From SIG672 sp045580325 (GTDB lineage: Bacteria; Bacillota; Clostridia; Oscillospirales; CAG-272), in contig JAZNNR010000002.1 of the NCBI GenBank assembly GCA_045580325.1, forward strand, positions 3,158 through 67,157: a DNA stretch of 64,000 nucleotides, written 5' to 3'. This document shows positions 8,318 to 16,206 of this stretch, one piece after another. A program made the translations under genes and the position numbers. The notes beneath the pieces are model-generated. The model ran no database searches, had not been told where the DNA came from, and was given only the letters and a program-made list of their open reading frames with translations. How positions within the stretch are numbered: position 1 is the stretch's first letter; every line of letters starts with the position of its first letter.

Positions 8318-8346
8318 ATTATACCACAAACGTCATTTGATTTCAA
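8318..8346 (-). promoter_or_regulatory. Sigma-A promoter of the HTH regulator
   Basis: Minus strand TTGAAA (8341-8346), 17-base spacer, TATAAT (8318-8323), 46 bases before the chosen start codon. Near-consensus vegetative promoter. Confidence 0.85.
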
Positions 8347-8401
8347 TGGAAGCGGAGTTGGTAAAATCAAACAGCAGTTGAATGAGCCTCGGCTGTTATT
8401 A

Positions 8402-8430
8402 TAAAAAAACAACCCCGAGATAACTCGGGG
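8402..8430 (-). terminator. Terminator of gap
   Basis: Minus strand: 7-bp GC-rich stem (CCCCGAG / CTCGGGG, 8413-8430, loop of 4) followed by TTGTTTTTTT, starting 24 bases after the gap stop codon. Confidence 0.88.
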
Positions 8431-8453
8431 CTGTAAAGAGCATATCTTTTTAA

Positions 8454-9470
8454 TTAGTTGAGTTCTGCGAAGTACTTGATAGTTCTTACCATCTGAGATG
8501 TGTAAGAGTTTTCGTTGTCGTACCAAGAAACAACCTGTACCTGATATGTGTCATCGTCGATCTTTGCTACCATTGTCTGAGTAGAGTCGAAGAGCGAGCC
8601 GTATGTGCTTCCGATAACGTCAGAAGAAACGATCTCATCTGTGTTGTAACCGAAGGAAGCAGAGGACTGAGCCTTCATAGCAGCGTTGATAGCATCAACT
8701 GTGATGTCTGTACCCTTAACAACTGCAACGAGGATCGTTGTAGAACCTGTGCAGGTAGGAACTCTCTGAGCAGAACCGATGAGCTTGCCGTTGAGTTCGG
8801 GGATTACCAGGCCGATAGCCTTAGCAGCACCTGTGGAGTTAGGAACGATGTTCTGTGCGCCTGCACGAGCACGGCGAAGGTCGCCCTTTCTGTGAGGACC
8901 GTCAAGGATCATCTGGTCGCCTGTGTAAGCATGAACTGTTGTCATGATACCGGACTGGATAGGTGCATAGTCGTTGAGGGCCTTAGCCATAGGAGCGAGG
9001 CAGTTTGGTGTGCAAGATGCAGCAGAGATGATCTTGTCATCAGCTGTAAGTGTTTCGTTGTTAACACCGAAAACGATTGTCTTAAGATCTTTTCCTGCGG
9101 GAGCAGAAATAACAACCTTCTTAGCGCCTGCGTTGATGTGAGCCATAGACTTTTCTGTGGAGCAGTAGAAACCTGTGCACTCGAGAACTACGTCTACGTC
9201 AAGAGCACCCCAAGGGCAGTTAGCAGCGTCTTTTTCTGCATAGATCTTGATGGTCTTACCGTCAACTGTGATGCTGTCGTCGGTAGCAGATACTGTGTCT
9301 GCGAGAGCATACTTGCCCTGAGCAGTATCGTACTTAAGAAGATGAGCGAGCATCTTGGGGCTGGTAAGGTCGTTGATAGCAACGATTTCATAGCCTTCTG
9401 CGCCAAACATCTGGCGGAAAGCAAGACGGCCTATACGGCCGAAGCCGTTAATGGCAACTTTTACGGACAT
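8454..9470 (-). CDS. gap: Glyceraldehyde-3-phosphate dehydrogenase, type I
   Basis: A 338-residue glycolytic enzyme that oxidises glyceraldehyde 3-phosphate with NAD and phosphate. The N-terminal Rossmann motif INGFGRIGRLAFRQ, the active-site segment SAASCTPNCLAPMAK with the catalytic Cys, and the C-terminal SWYDNENSY are all present, at the usual length. AGGAGG stands 8 bases before the ATG. It is monocistronic, with its own promoter (9507-9535) and terminator. Codon use is that of a highly expressed gene. No pgk or tpiA follows, so the glycolytic genes are not clustered here. Confidence 0.97.
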   Translation of the reverse strand: MSVKVAINGFGRIGRLAFRQMFGAEGYEIVAINDLTSPKMLAHLLKYDTAQGKYALADTVSATDDSITVDGKTIKIYAEKDAANCPWGALDVDVVLECTGFYCSTEKSMAHINAGAKKVVISAPAGKDLKTIVFGVNNETLTADDKIISAASCTPNCLAPMAKALNDYAPIQSGIMTTVHAYTGDQMILDGPHRKGDLRRARAGAQNIVPNSTGAAKAIGLVIPELNGKLIGSAQRVPTCTGSTTILVAVVKGTDITVDAINAAMKAQSSASFGYNTDEIVSSDVIGSTYGSLFDSTQTMVAKIDDDTYQVQVVSWYDNENSYTSQMVRTIKYFAELN

Positions 9471-9506
9471 TGGAAAATACCTCCTGAATTTTTAAATTAC
9501 GGCTAT

Positions 9507-9535
9507 ATTCTACCCCAAAAGACTTCATTATTCAA
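9507..9535 (-). promoter_or_regulatory. gap promoter
   Basis: Minus strand TTGAAT (9530-9535), 17-base spacer, TAGAAT (9507-9512), 36 bases before the start codon. The rest of the 308-base gap between gap and the next gene is AT-rich and holds only the divergent promoter at 9701-9729. Confidence 0.8.
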
Positions 9536-9700
9536 GTAGTTTTTGAAAAAATTTTTAATTTTGTTACTTTTATTGCAAATTTTATAAATTAGTACTTAAT
9601 AATTCAATAATATGTTCATCTTTGAGCCATATTATTTACACAAAATCCGTATATTTTCGATATAATTTGCAAAAATCAAAAAAAGAATGAGATAATCTAC

Positions 9701-9729
9701 TTGACGATGTGCGCCGTTTGATTTATAAT
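9701..9729 (+). promoter_or_regulatory. Promoter of the kinase-like / pncB unit
   Basis: TTGACG (9701-9706), 17-base spacer, TATAAT (9724-9729), 49 bases before the chosen start at 9779. A strong vegetative promoter, probably driving both this gene and pncB. Confidence 0.85.
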
Positions 9730-9778
9730 AACAGTAGATATGCTAAGTTTGGCATACTTTACTATGAGAGGAGCTTTT

Positions 9779-10864
9779 ATGAACTACGCGGATTATATTT
9801 CATCTCCCGATGAGCTTGATACCCCTATAATAATTTGCAATTCTTCAGGACTTGTTGTATATAAAAACGCAGCAGCTATGCGAAGTATCCGTCTGCCGAG
9901 AAGAAACACGCATATTCAGTTTCATCTTGACAGAGGCGGGCTGTCCGAATATGAGAATATTCCGTCTCGCAAGAAGCCGAGCGTCATAACCGTCGATACG
10001 GGCGACAGAAGAGCAAATGCCTTTGTTATGCCGTATAAGCGCGGAGTCGAAAGCTGCTCGCTCTGGGTGTTCTTCTCACTTCTTCAGATAAATGCGCTCA
10101 GCCGTGTCTTCGGCGATTTTGAAAGAGATCTCTGCGACGTCGGATACGAGATCTGCGATATAATAAGATGTCTTGACGAAAAGACCTTCACGCTTGACGA
10201 AAGGGTACGCACAGAGGCGGATAAGCGAATAGAGAAGAGAATGGAGAAAATTCTCGATTATCTCTTTTCGAGCAGTGATCTGCGCAGAAGCTCGGTATAT
10301 TCCTTTGAAAGCGCGATAAATCTTCTTTCTGAGATCACCGAGCGAAGCTTTGAAAAGATAGGCTACGACGTGAGATTTAATTCAAATAAAGGAAACGCTC
10401 ATAAATGGGCGATGAACTCGCTTGATTTCCGCGGATTTTTGATGCTCTATCTTTATTTTACCACCTTTGCATTAAAGCTCTCGCGCGACAGACGCGTTGA
10501 TATAAGCGTGAGTGAGGAAGAGTCAAATATAAAGATAACTACCGTTTTTTCTCTCGGATATCCGCAGTTTACTATAAAAAACGGAAGAGATCTCGAGGAT
10601 CTGATCGCACTTGCACCGAAATCGGCGCTTAATTTGCTCGTAGTGTCGCGTATCTGTAAAAATCATAACTACGAATGTCTGTATGACGTTACAGAGGACG
10701 CTCACGATAACGTTGTGATAAATATAAGTATTCCCGCTTGCAGACCTGCTATGGTACACGCTGCTTCGGACAGCCGTACAGAGCATATGCTTATTGCAAG
10801 AGATTTTCAGGCGGCTATTTACTATATGCTGTTTGATCAAAGCGAGGATATTTCAAATTTCTAA
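9779..10864 (+). CDS. Degenerate PAS / histidine-kinase-like protein of unknown function
   Basis: A 361-residue cytoplasmic protein. Residues about 15-60 (PIIICNSSGLVVYKNAAAM) read like the start of a PAS domain. The middle is helical and charged (ADKRIEKRMEKILDYLF), and residues about 205-330 have the outline of a GHKL ATPase (a helix ending TTFALKLSRDRRVDISVS, then beta-strands), but no phosphoacceptor His box and no glycine-rich G boxes are visible. It could be a sensory or anti-sigma-type protein that lost kinase function. ATG 9779 is preferred over an upstream in-frame start at 9740 because GAGAGGAG lies 6 bases before it. pncB follows after 34 bases, probably in one transcript. No response regulator is nearby. 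Confidence 0.6.
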   Translation: MNYADYISSPDELDTPIIICNSSGLVVYKNAAAMRSIRLPRRNTHIQFHLDRGGLSEYENIPSRKKPSVITVDTGDRRANAFVMPYKRGVESCSLWVFFSLLQINALSRVFGDFERDLCDVGYEICDIIRCLDEKTFTLDERVRTEADKRIEKRMEKILDYLFSSSDLRRSSVYSFESAINLLSEITERSFEKIGYDVRFNSNKGNAHKWAMNSLDFRGFLMLYLYFTTFALKLSRDRRVDISVSEEESNIKITTVFSLGYPQFTIKNGRDLEDLIALAPKSALNLLVVSRICKNHNYECLYDVTEDAHDNVVINISIPACRPAMVHAASDSRTEHMLIARDFQAAIYYMLFDQSEDISNF

Positions 10865-10898
10865 ATATGTTTAGACGTTTGCAAAAGGAGAATTAAAA

Positions 10899-12341
10899 AT
10901 GGGAAAGATGAAAAAGTTTTTAAGTGATAACTATACGATGCTCTGCGATTTTTACGAGCTTACAATGGGCAACGGATACTACATGTGCGGAAACAGCGAT
11001 AAGATACTCTATTTCGACCTGTTTTTCCGCTCTATTCCCGACGGCGGCGGATTTGCAATCGCGGCAGGACTCGATCAGGTTATCGATTATATCGAAAATC
11101 TGCACTTTGACGAGGACGATATTGAGTATCTCCGCTCGAGAAATCAGTTTTCCGAGGAATTTCTTAAATATCTTGAGAATTTCAAATTTACAGGAGATAT
11201 TTACGCCGTTCCGGAAGGAACTCCGATCTTCCCGAACGAGCCTATTCTTACCGTACGCGCACCCGCAGTTGAGGCTCAGTTTATAGAAACCTTTCTTCTT
11301 CTGACGATAAACCATCAGTCGCTTATTGCCACAAAATCGAGCAGAATAGTACGTGCGGCAGACGGACGTCCCGTTTCCGAATTCGGCTCACGTCGCGCGC
11401 AGGGAACTGCGGCGGCAATATACGGCGCAAGAGCGTCTTATATCGCAGGCTGTGCAGGAACTGCCTGTACGATAGCAGACGAGCTTTTCGGAGTTCCCGC
11501 AGGCGGAACTATGGCACACTCGTGGGTACAGCTTTTCGACAGCGAGTTTGAAGCATTCGACACCTACTGCTCGATATATCCAAACAACCCCACGCTTCTC
11601 GTAGATACCTATAACGTACTCAAAAAGGGCGTTCCGAACGCTATTGCGGCATTCAAAAAACACGGTATAACAAAGTGCGCTGTAAGACTTGACTCGGGCG
11701 ATATTACCTATCTCACCAAGAAGGTCAGAAAAATGCTCGACGAGGCGGGAATGACCGAGTGTAAGATAGTCGTTTCCAACTCTCTTGACGAGTATATTAT
11801 CCGCGATCTTCTCCATCAGGGCGCAATTATCGACTCTTTTGGCGTAGGAGAAAGGCTTGTAACCTCGAAGAGCGAGCCCGTGTTCGGTGGAGTTTATAAG
11901 CTCGTTGCGGTCGAAGAGAAGGACGGAAGTATAGTACCGAAGATCAAGATAAGCGAAAACGCGCAGAAGATAACGAACCCGCACTTCAAGAAGGTTTACA
12001 GGCTTTACGACAGAGAGAGCGGCAAGGCGGAAGCGGACTACCTCTGCGTTTACGATGAAAGCGTAAACGATAACGAGCCTCTCACGATATTCGATCCCGT
12101 TCATACGTGGAAGGAAAAAACACTTACAAATTACCGCGCAGAAGAGCTTTTAAAGCCGATATTTATTTCGGGCAAGCTCGTTTATGAGCGCCGTAGTGTT
12201 AAGGAAATAAGAGATTTCTGTGCACAGCAGATAGATACTCTTTGGGACGAGGTTACACGCTTTGAAAATCCGCATAACTACTACGTTGACCTTTCAAAGA
12301 AGCTTTGGGACATCAAGCACGACCTGCTTAAAGGAAAATAA
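10899..12341 (+). CDS. pncB: Nicotinate phosphoribosyltransferase
   Basis: A 480-residue enzyme of NAD salvage that joins nicotinate and PRPP, with ATP, to give nicotinate mononucleotide. The N-terminal DFYELTMGNGYY, the central EFGSRRAQG (phosphoribosyl-binding region), the loop containing AHSWVQ, and LDSGDITYL are typical of the Gram-positive form, as is the length. AAAAGGAG stands 8 bases before the ATG. It follows the kinase-like gene closely and ends at the hairpin at 12352-12383. No nadD or nadE is nearby. Confidence 0.93.
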   Translation: MGKMKKFLSDNYTMLCDFYELTMGNGYYMCGNSDKILYFDLFFRSIPDGGGFAIAAGLDQVIDYIENLHFDEDDIEYLRSRNQFSEEFLKYLENFKFTGDIYAVPEGTPIFPNEPILTVRAPAVEAQFIETFLLLTINHQSLIATKSSRIVRAADGRPVSEFGSRRAQGTAAAIYGARASYIAGCAGTACTIADELFGVPAGGTMAHSWVQLFDSEFEAFDTYCSIYPNNPTLLVDTYNVLKKGVPNAIAAFKKHGITKCAVRLDSGDITYLTKKVRKMLDEAGMTECKIVVSNSLDEYIIRDLLHQGAIIDSFGVGERLVTSKSEPVFGGVYKLVAVEEKDGSIVPKIKISENAQKITNPHFKKVYRLYDRESGKAEADYLCVYDESVNDNEPLTIFDPVHTWKEKTLTNYRAEELLKPIFISGKLVYERRSVKEIRDFCAQQIDTLWDEVTRFENPHNYYVDLSKKLWDIKHDLLKGK

Positions 12342-12351
12342 GATAAAAAAC

Positions 12352-12383
12352 ACAGAGGCTACCGAAAAATCGGTAGCCTCTGT
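12352..12383 (+). terminator. Perfect hairpin after pncB
   Basis: A perfect 14-bp stem (ACAGAGGCTACCGA / TCGGTAGCCTCTGT) with loop AAAA begins 11 bases after the pncB stop. No T-tract follows (ACATATT), so it may act as a weak terminator or as a 3' end stabiliser. Its core returns nearly unchanged at 12530-12557. Confidence 0.55.
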
Positions 12384-12557
12384 ACATATTGAATGCAAAA
12401 TAATAAAAGAAAAGCTTTTAGCCAAGGAAAAGGGTTGGGAGTTTGAGGGAAGGGGAAAAACTTCGGCGTTTGAGATGGTTTTCCCCTTCCCTCAGTTGAT
12501 TTTAATGATTTTGTCTGTGTCTTTGGCATAGAGGCTACCGAAAACTCGGTAGCCTCT
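12354..12557. repeat. 28-bp hairpin sequence present twice, flanking a 75-bp repeat element
   Basis: The 28-base palindrome AGAGGCTACCGA-AAAA-TCGGTAGCCTCT occurs at 12354-12381 and again, with one change in the loop (AAAC), at 12530-12557 in the same orientation. The 75-bp family-1 element (12420-12494) lies between them. The second hairpin is just beyond the stop of the convergent SDR gene. Confidence 0.8.
12420..12494 (+). repeat. Family-1 palindromic repeat, copy A
   Basis: A 75-bp element starting AGCCAAGG and ending in a 16-bp perfect inverted repeat (12444-12459 and 12479-12494) around a 19-base centre that contains CTTCGGCGTTTGAGATGG. The same layout occurs at 17802-17875, 21699-21773 and, inverted, at 62787-62861. 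It is non-coding and lies in the convergent gap between pncB and the SDR gene. Confidence 0.9.
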
Positions 12558-12574
12558 TAAAATTTCACGTGAGA

Positions 12575-13336
12575 TTATATCTTCTTCTGCTGTTTGCACC
12601 AGATATACATAATAAGCTTGTGGGGAAGAAGCTTGGTGAGAAATACCTGAACTCTTACCGAAAATCCGCAGACAGAAACGTCCTTGCCCTTTTTCATATC
12701 GCGTATAGCGCGCTCAACGACCTCGGCAGACTCAAAATAGCGGTTGTAATAGCTGATGGTATCGTCCTTGACCGCGTGATTAAAGAACTCGGTCTTTACC
12801 CAGCCGGGACAGACCGCCATTACGCGAATGCCGCGTTTTTTGAGCTCGACGTTCAGCGCACGCGAGAAGCTGAGCACGAATGCCTTTGTAGCGCCGTAAA
12901 GTCCGATGTAGGGAACGGGCTGGAAGGCGGAAAGCGAGCCGAGCTGATAGATTCTCGAGCCTTCCTTCATATATTTGAGTGTTTTGTAGGTCATTTCGGC
13001 AAGAATTTGTGAATTTAAGGTTATCATACCCGAAATATCCGAGTACTCCATTTCCTCAAACGAGGTGAATTTTCCGTATCCGCCTGCGTTTACAAGGACG
13101 GCAACCTCTGCTCCTGTTTCCTCGAGGAGCTTTTCGTAATTTTCGATGCTTTCGGGGAGAGTGAGGTCGCACGCAAGCACGCGGATCTTGGCTTTTGTGA
13201 GGGGGATAAGCTCCTCAAGACGCTCTCTTCTTCGTGCTATTACCCATATTTCGTCAAACTGTTCGTCGCGGTCGAGCTGAAGGACAAAATCCTTACCCAT
13301 TCCCGACGATGCTCCTGTAACTACCGCTATTTTCAT
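12575..13336 (-). CDS. Short-chain dehydrogenase/reductase
   Basis: A 253-residue classical SDR. Visible: the nucleotide-binding motif TGASSGMG (8-15), an RR pair near 35 that favours NADP(H), NAGG (about 84-87), the catalytic Ser in LGSLSAF and the Y-x3-K pair in YGATK, followed by CPGWVKTEFF. The substrate is unknown; similar proteins in clostridia are annotated only as SDR oxidoreductases. The C-terminus ends in a basic stretch (WCKQQKKI) after a hydrophobic segment, which could associate with the membrane. It is monocistronic, and a palindrome-rich gap lies upstream. Confidence 0.9.
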   Translation of the reverse strand: MKIAVVTGASSGMGKDFVLQLDRDEQFDEIWVIARRRERLEELIPLTKAKIRVLACDLTLPESIENYEKLLEETGAEVAVLVNAGGYGKFTSFEEMEYSDISGMITLNSQILAEMTYKTLKYMKEGSRIYQLGSLSAFQPVPYIGLYGATKAFVLSFSRALNVELKKRGIRVMAVCPGWVKTEFFNHAVKDDTISYYNRYFESAEVVERAIRDMKKGKDVSVCGFSVRVQVFLTKLLPHKLIMYIWCKQQKKI

Positions 13337-13401
13337 AATTTATTCCTTTCATAAATGGATTTTTAATTTAATATACCTTAGGGCTCTGCCCCAAGGACCC
13401 G

Positions 13402-13620
13402 CAAAAGAACTTTTTGAAAAAAGTTCTTTTGAATCTCAAAAACTTTAATAGAACAGAAAAATGACAGTCGAAGTATGCAGTTTGCGGTTTTGCGTCAGCA
13501 AAATGCACTCGGCTGAGTGCAAGCAAAACTGCCAACCGACGCAAAGCGTCGGTTTTGCCTTATGGAATCTGCTTAAACCCTTTTTTCAAAAAGGGTTTAA
13601 GAATCCCAAAAACTTTTCTA
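13402..13620. repeat. Palindrome cluster with two family-2 hairpins
   Basis: This 292-base gap holds several hairpins: 13402-13431 (CAAAAGAACTTT arms), 13504-13521 (TGCACTC/GAGTGCA), 13535-13551 (CCGACGC/GCGTCGG) and 13571-13601 (CTTAAACCCTTTTT arms). The first and last share an apex of T-run then A-run and the same 3' tail, GAATC(T/C)-CAAAAACTTT, although their arms differ. A third relative lies at 62929-62960. No coding sequence is supported here. Confidence 0.7.
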
Positions 13621-13628
13621 AAAAATTT

Positions 13629-14411
13629 TTAACTGTTTCTCCTGAGTATCTCAAAAGAGAATATCGCGGACGCCGATGCTGCAGGGAGCGACTCGTTAAA
13701 ATCGTTGCGTCCGTATTCGATTCGCACGGTTTCGTCGGCTGCTGCCATAATATTTGACGATATTCCGCGTCGCTCTCCGCCGATCACGGCAAGTAGAGGC
13801 TTACTTAAATCTGCCTCGCCGAGCGGAAGAGAATTTTCAAGAGCGGTGCATACGATGCGGTATCCCGCACTCTTAAAGGCTTTCAGAGTCTTGTCCGAGA
13901 ATATCATAGTGTCGATAAGCTCGCTTGCACCTGCCGACGAGCGACATACTACTCCTGCGGCACTCAGCCAATTTCGCTCGGGAACAATAAGACCGTCAGC
14001 GCCCGCCGCATATGCCGCACGCACAGAAAAAGCAAAGTTGTAAGGGTCTTCAACTCCGTCGAGCATAATGTAAAATCCGTCTTTTTTCAGCATATCAGCC
14101 CTGTCAAGAGTAGGGTAACTTCTTTTCGTGCAGACGGTGAGTATTCCGCCGTGAGAATTACCGTTTGTCATCGCCGAAATTTCCTCTGCTTCTATAAAAT
14201 AGAGCGGGAAGGAGAGCTCGTGGCTCATCGCCTTTATGTACGAGAGGTGCTTCGAGAGTTTTTGCTTCTTGTTTGTGTCGAAATATACAGCCTCAATTTT
14301 TCTGTCCGAATTTTTCTCGCGGATCGCCGCAACTACGGCGCGAAAAGAGATCATTCCTTCAAAAAAGGCGCGTTCTTCGGTGTTTTCTGTAAATGTGTTC
14401 AAATCGTTCAT
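13629..14411 (-). CDS. SpoU/TrmH-family RNA 2'-O-methyltransferase, divergent
   Basis: A 260-residue SPOUT-fold protein. The three SpoU motifs can be found: motif 1 LDGVEDPYNFAFSVRAA, motif 2 AVIGGERRGI, and motif 3 NESLPAASASAIFSFE. Motif 1 has Ala where the family has Gly after Asn-Leu, and motif 3 has SLPAA where the family has SLNVS, so the conserved Asn is Pro. The N-terminal 90 residues resemble the usual RNA-binding extension. It shares an operon with the Ppx/GppA-like gene (3 bases apart). A canonical paralogue, RlmB, is at 38613. The substrate is unknown, and SAM binding is likely but altered. Confidence 0.8.
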   Translation of the reverse strand: MNDLNTFTENTEERAFFEGMISFRAVVAAIREKNSDRKIEAVYFDTNKKQKLSKHLSYIKAMSHELSFPLYFIEAEEISAMTNGNSHGGILTVCTKRSYPTLDRADMLKKDGFYIMLDGVEDPYNFAFSVRAAYAAGADGLIVPERNWLSAAGVVCRSSAGASELIDTMIFSDKTLKAFKSAGYRIVCTALENSLPLGEADLSKPLLAVIGGERRGISSNIMAAADETVRIEYGRNDFNESLPAASASAIFSFEILRRNS

Positions 14412-14414
14412 TTC

Positions 14415-15338
14415 TTATTTTACTTTCTTTTTACTGTTTACTGTTTGACTTGCGAAGCCGTTTCGCGCTCCGCCGCCGACTACAGTGAATGAGTCCGCGC
14501 CGAGAGCCTCTGCGGCATTTATCAGTATGAAAAGCGCAGGCACGAGAGTCTGTGCGCGGTCTTTTACAGCTTCCTCTGTTATCGAAATAAGCTCACCCGA
14601 TGTTATTCTTGCAGAGAGGTCTTTTGCCTCACTTAGAGTGATTTTTCTCGGAAGGATAAGCTCATCTCTGCCCGCGAGCCTTTCGAGAAGGGTAGCCGAT
14701 GCGCGTGCGCTTCCGCCTGTTACGATAAACTGACCGCCTTTTGCGAGTACGATGTCTTTAAGATTTGAAGAAAACTCACCTTTCAGATAAGTTTCAAGCC
14801 TTTCAAGCTCGTCAAAGCTGATGTATTTCTCTGTTGCAAATCTTTTATACATCGCAAGTGCGCCGACGTTCAGAGATAACTTGATTTTTGACTCTGAATT
14901 TTCAAAAGCGATAAACTCACAGCTTCCGCCACCGAGGTCGGCAAGCACGCCGTTTTTCGGACAGCCCTCGCACGAGAGCGCTCCGAGAAAGCAGAGCTCT
15001 GCCTCTTCACTACCGCTTAAAAGCCGTACGTCGATCTTGGTGGCTTTTTTCAGTCGGTAAAGTATGGTATCTCGGTTTGAAGCACCTCTTATACAGGCGG
15101 TCGCAAAGGCAAACGTGTTTTCTTTTTTGCAGGAGAAATTTCTTGCCAAACGTTTAAGAGTATTTACCGAATTTATAAGAACCGAAATTCCTTTTTCGGA
15201 TAGCGCGCCGTCCTTTATGTGCGACGAGAGCTTTGCGTGCAAGGTCTTATGCGACAACTCTGTAATTTTTTCGCCGTCTGTCTTAAAGACGGTTATTTTT
15301 ATGGTATTCGAACCAATATCTATAACTCCGAGTCGCAT
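14415..15338 (-). CDS. Ppx/GppA-type phosphatase
   Basis: A 307-residue member of the exopolyphosphatase / guanosine pentaphosphate phosphohydrolase family with the actin-like ATPase fold. Motifs seen: DIGSNTIK at 7-14, ATACIRGASN near 85, the SGSEEAEL loop, and LADLGGGSCE around 133. At about 300 residues it has only the Ppx core and lacks the C-terminal HD domain of enterobacterial GppA. It degrades polyphosphate or pppGpp; which one cannot be decided. It is the first gene of an operon with the SpoU methyltransferase and is divergent from sigK. Confidence 0.88.
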   Translation of the reverse strand: MRLGVIDIGSNTIKITVFKTDGEKITELSHKTLHAKLSSHIKDGALSEKGISVLINSVNTLKRLARNFSCKKENTFAFATACIRGASNRDTILYRLKKATKIDVRLLSGSEEAELCFLGALSCEGCPKNGVLADLGGGSCEFIAFENSESKIKLSLNVGALAMYKRFATEKYISFDELERLETYLKGEFSSNLKDIVLAKGGQFIVTGGSARASATLLERLAGRDELILPRKITLSEAKDLSARITSGELISITEEAVKDRAQTLVPALFILINAAEALGADSFTVVGGGARNGFASQTVNSKKKVK

Positions 15339-15360
15339 AGATAAAATATCCTTTCAAAAC

Positions 15361-15390
15361 AAATATAAGCGAAAGCGTGTGCATATCATT
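15361..15390 (+). promoter_or_regulatory. Candidate sigma-E-type promoter of sigK
   Basis: AAATATAA (15361-15368), 13 bases, then CATATCATT (15382-15390), close to the early mother-cell sigma-E pattern of an ATA-type -35 and a CATACAnTT -10. It lies about 66 bases before the sigK start. Transcription of sigK by sigma-E is known in Bacillus subtilis; this assignment is by eye. Confidence 0.35.
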
Positions 15391-15456
15391 ATTATACATC
15401 ATAAATATCAAAATCGCAAGAGGATTTTGAATATAATTGTATTTGGAGGTGTTTTT

Positions 15457-16146
15457 TTGCCTTTTTTTGAAATGCTTGCAGAGATGCTTGCAATGTTTTT
15501 GCGTGTAGATGATATGTCTTCCTTTCCTCAGCCCCTTTCTGCCGAGGAGGAAACAGAGTGCTTCAGACTGATGAGTAGTGGCGACGAGAGCGCACGTGAA
15601 AAGCTGATACTCCACAATATGCGCCTTGTCGCACACATCGTAAAAAAGTATTATACGTCATCTGACAGTCAGGAAGACCTCATTTCAATAGGAACGATAG
15701 GACTCATAAAGGCGATAGATTCGTTTAATATCGAAAACGGAACGAGATTTGCTACGTATGCGGGAAAATGTCTGCAAAACGAGATACTTATGTATTTCAG
15801 AGCGCAAAAAAAGCTTCAAAACGAGGTTTCGATGAACGAAACGATAGACGTCGATAAGGACGGAAATCCGCTCACCTACATCGACATAATAAGCAGCGAG
15901 GATACTATCGCAGATGACCTTTTCGTAAAAATAAGCAGTAGGCGTGCAGGGAGGATAATACAGGAAAAGCTCGACGAAAGGGAAAGAAAAATAATCATTT
16001 TGAGATACGGTCTTTCGGGGCAAAAGGCGCTGACTCAAAGAGAGGTCGCCGCGCGGCTTGGAATATCGCGCTCTTACGTAAGCCGAATAGAGAAGACTGC
16101 GCTTGAAAAAATATCTCAAGACCTGAAACACTATGGAATACTGTGA
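15457..16146 (+). CDS. sigK: Late mother-cell sporulation sigma factor, sigma-K
   Basis: A 229-residue sigma-70-family factor. After a short hydrophobic leader come FPQPLSAEEE, the region 2 sequence LRLVAHIVKKYY-type (here MRLVAHIVKKYY), DLISIGTIGLIKAIDSF and FATYAGKCLQNEILM, then region 4 with LTQREVAARLGISRSYVSRIEK. This is sigma-K by its FPQPLS start and core. The TTG at 15457 is chosen because GGAGG ends 7 bases upstream; the open frame further upstream runs antisense over the Ppx gene. The first 20 or so residues match the position of the pro-sequence removed in Bacillus. The gene is continuous, with no skin-type element. The sipL-like gene follows. Confidence 0.92.
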   Translation: MPFFEMLAEMLAMFLRVDDMSSFPQPLSAEEETECFRLMSSGDESAREKLILHNMRLVAHIVKKYYTSSDSQEDLISIGTIGLIKAIDSFNIENGTRFATYAGKCLQNEILMYFRAQKKLQNEVSMNETIDVDKDGNPLTYIDIISSEDTIADDLFVKISSRRAGRIIQEKLDERERKIIILRYGLSGQKALTQREVAARLGISRSYVSRIEKTALEKISQDLKHYGIL

Positions 16147-16206
16147 TAAAACTTAGAATATATTAAAAACAAAACAATATTTTTGTGTGTTAAGGAGTAG
16201 TAGCTT

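Noticed and set aside
12352..12557. Small CRISPR array
   Set aside because: Only two units, palindromic like terminators and with a repeat element, not a unique spacer, between them; no cas genes.
15064..15456. In-frame extension of sigK upstream to 15064
   Set aside because: It runs antisense through the Ppx/GppA-like gene and has no ribosome site; a good site lies before TTG 15457, giving a normal sigma-K length.
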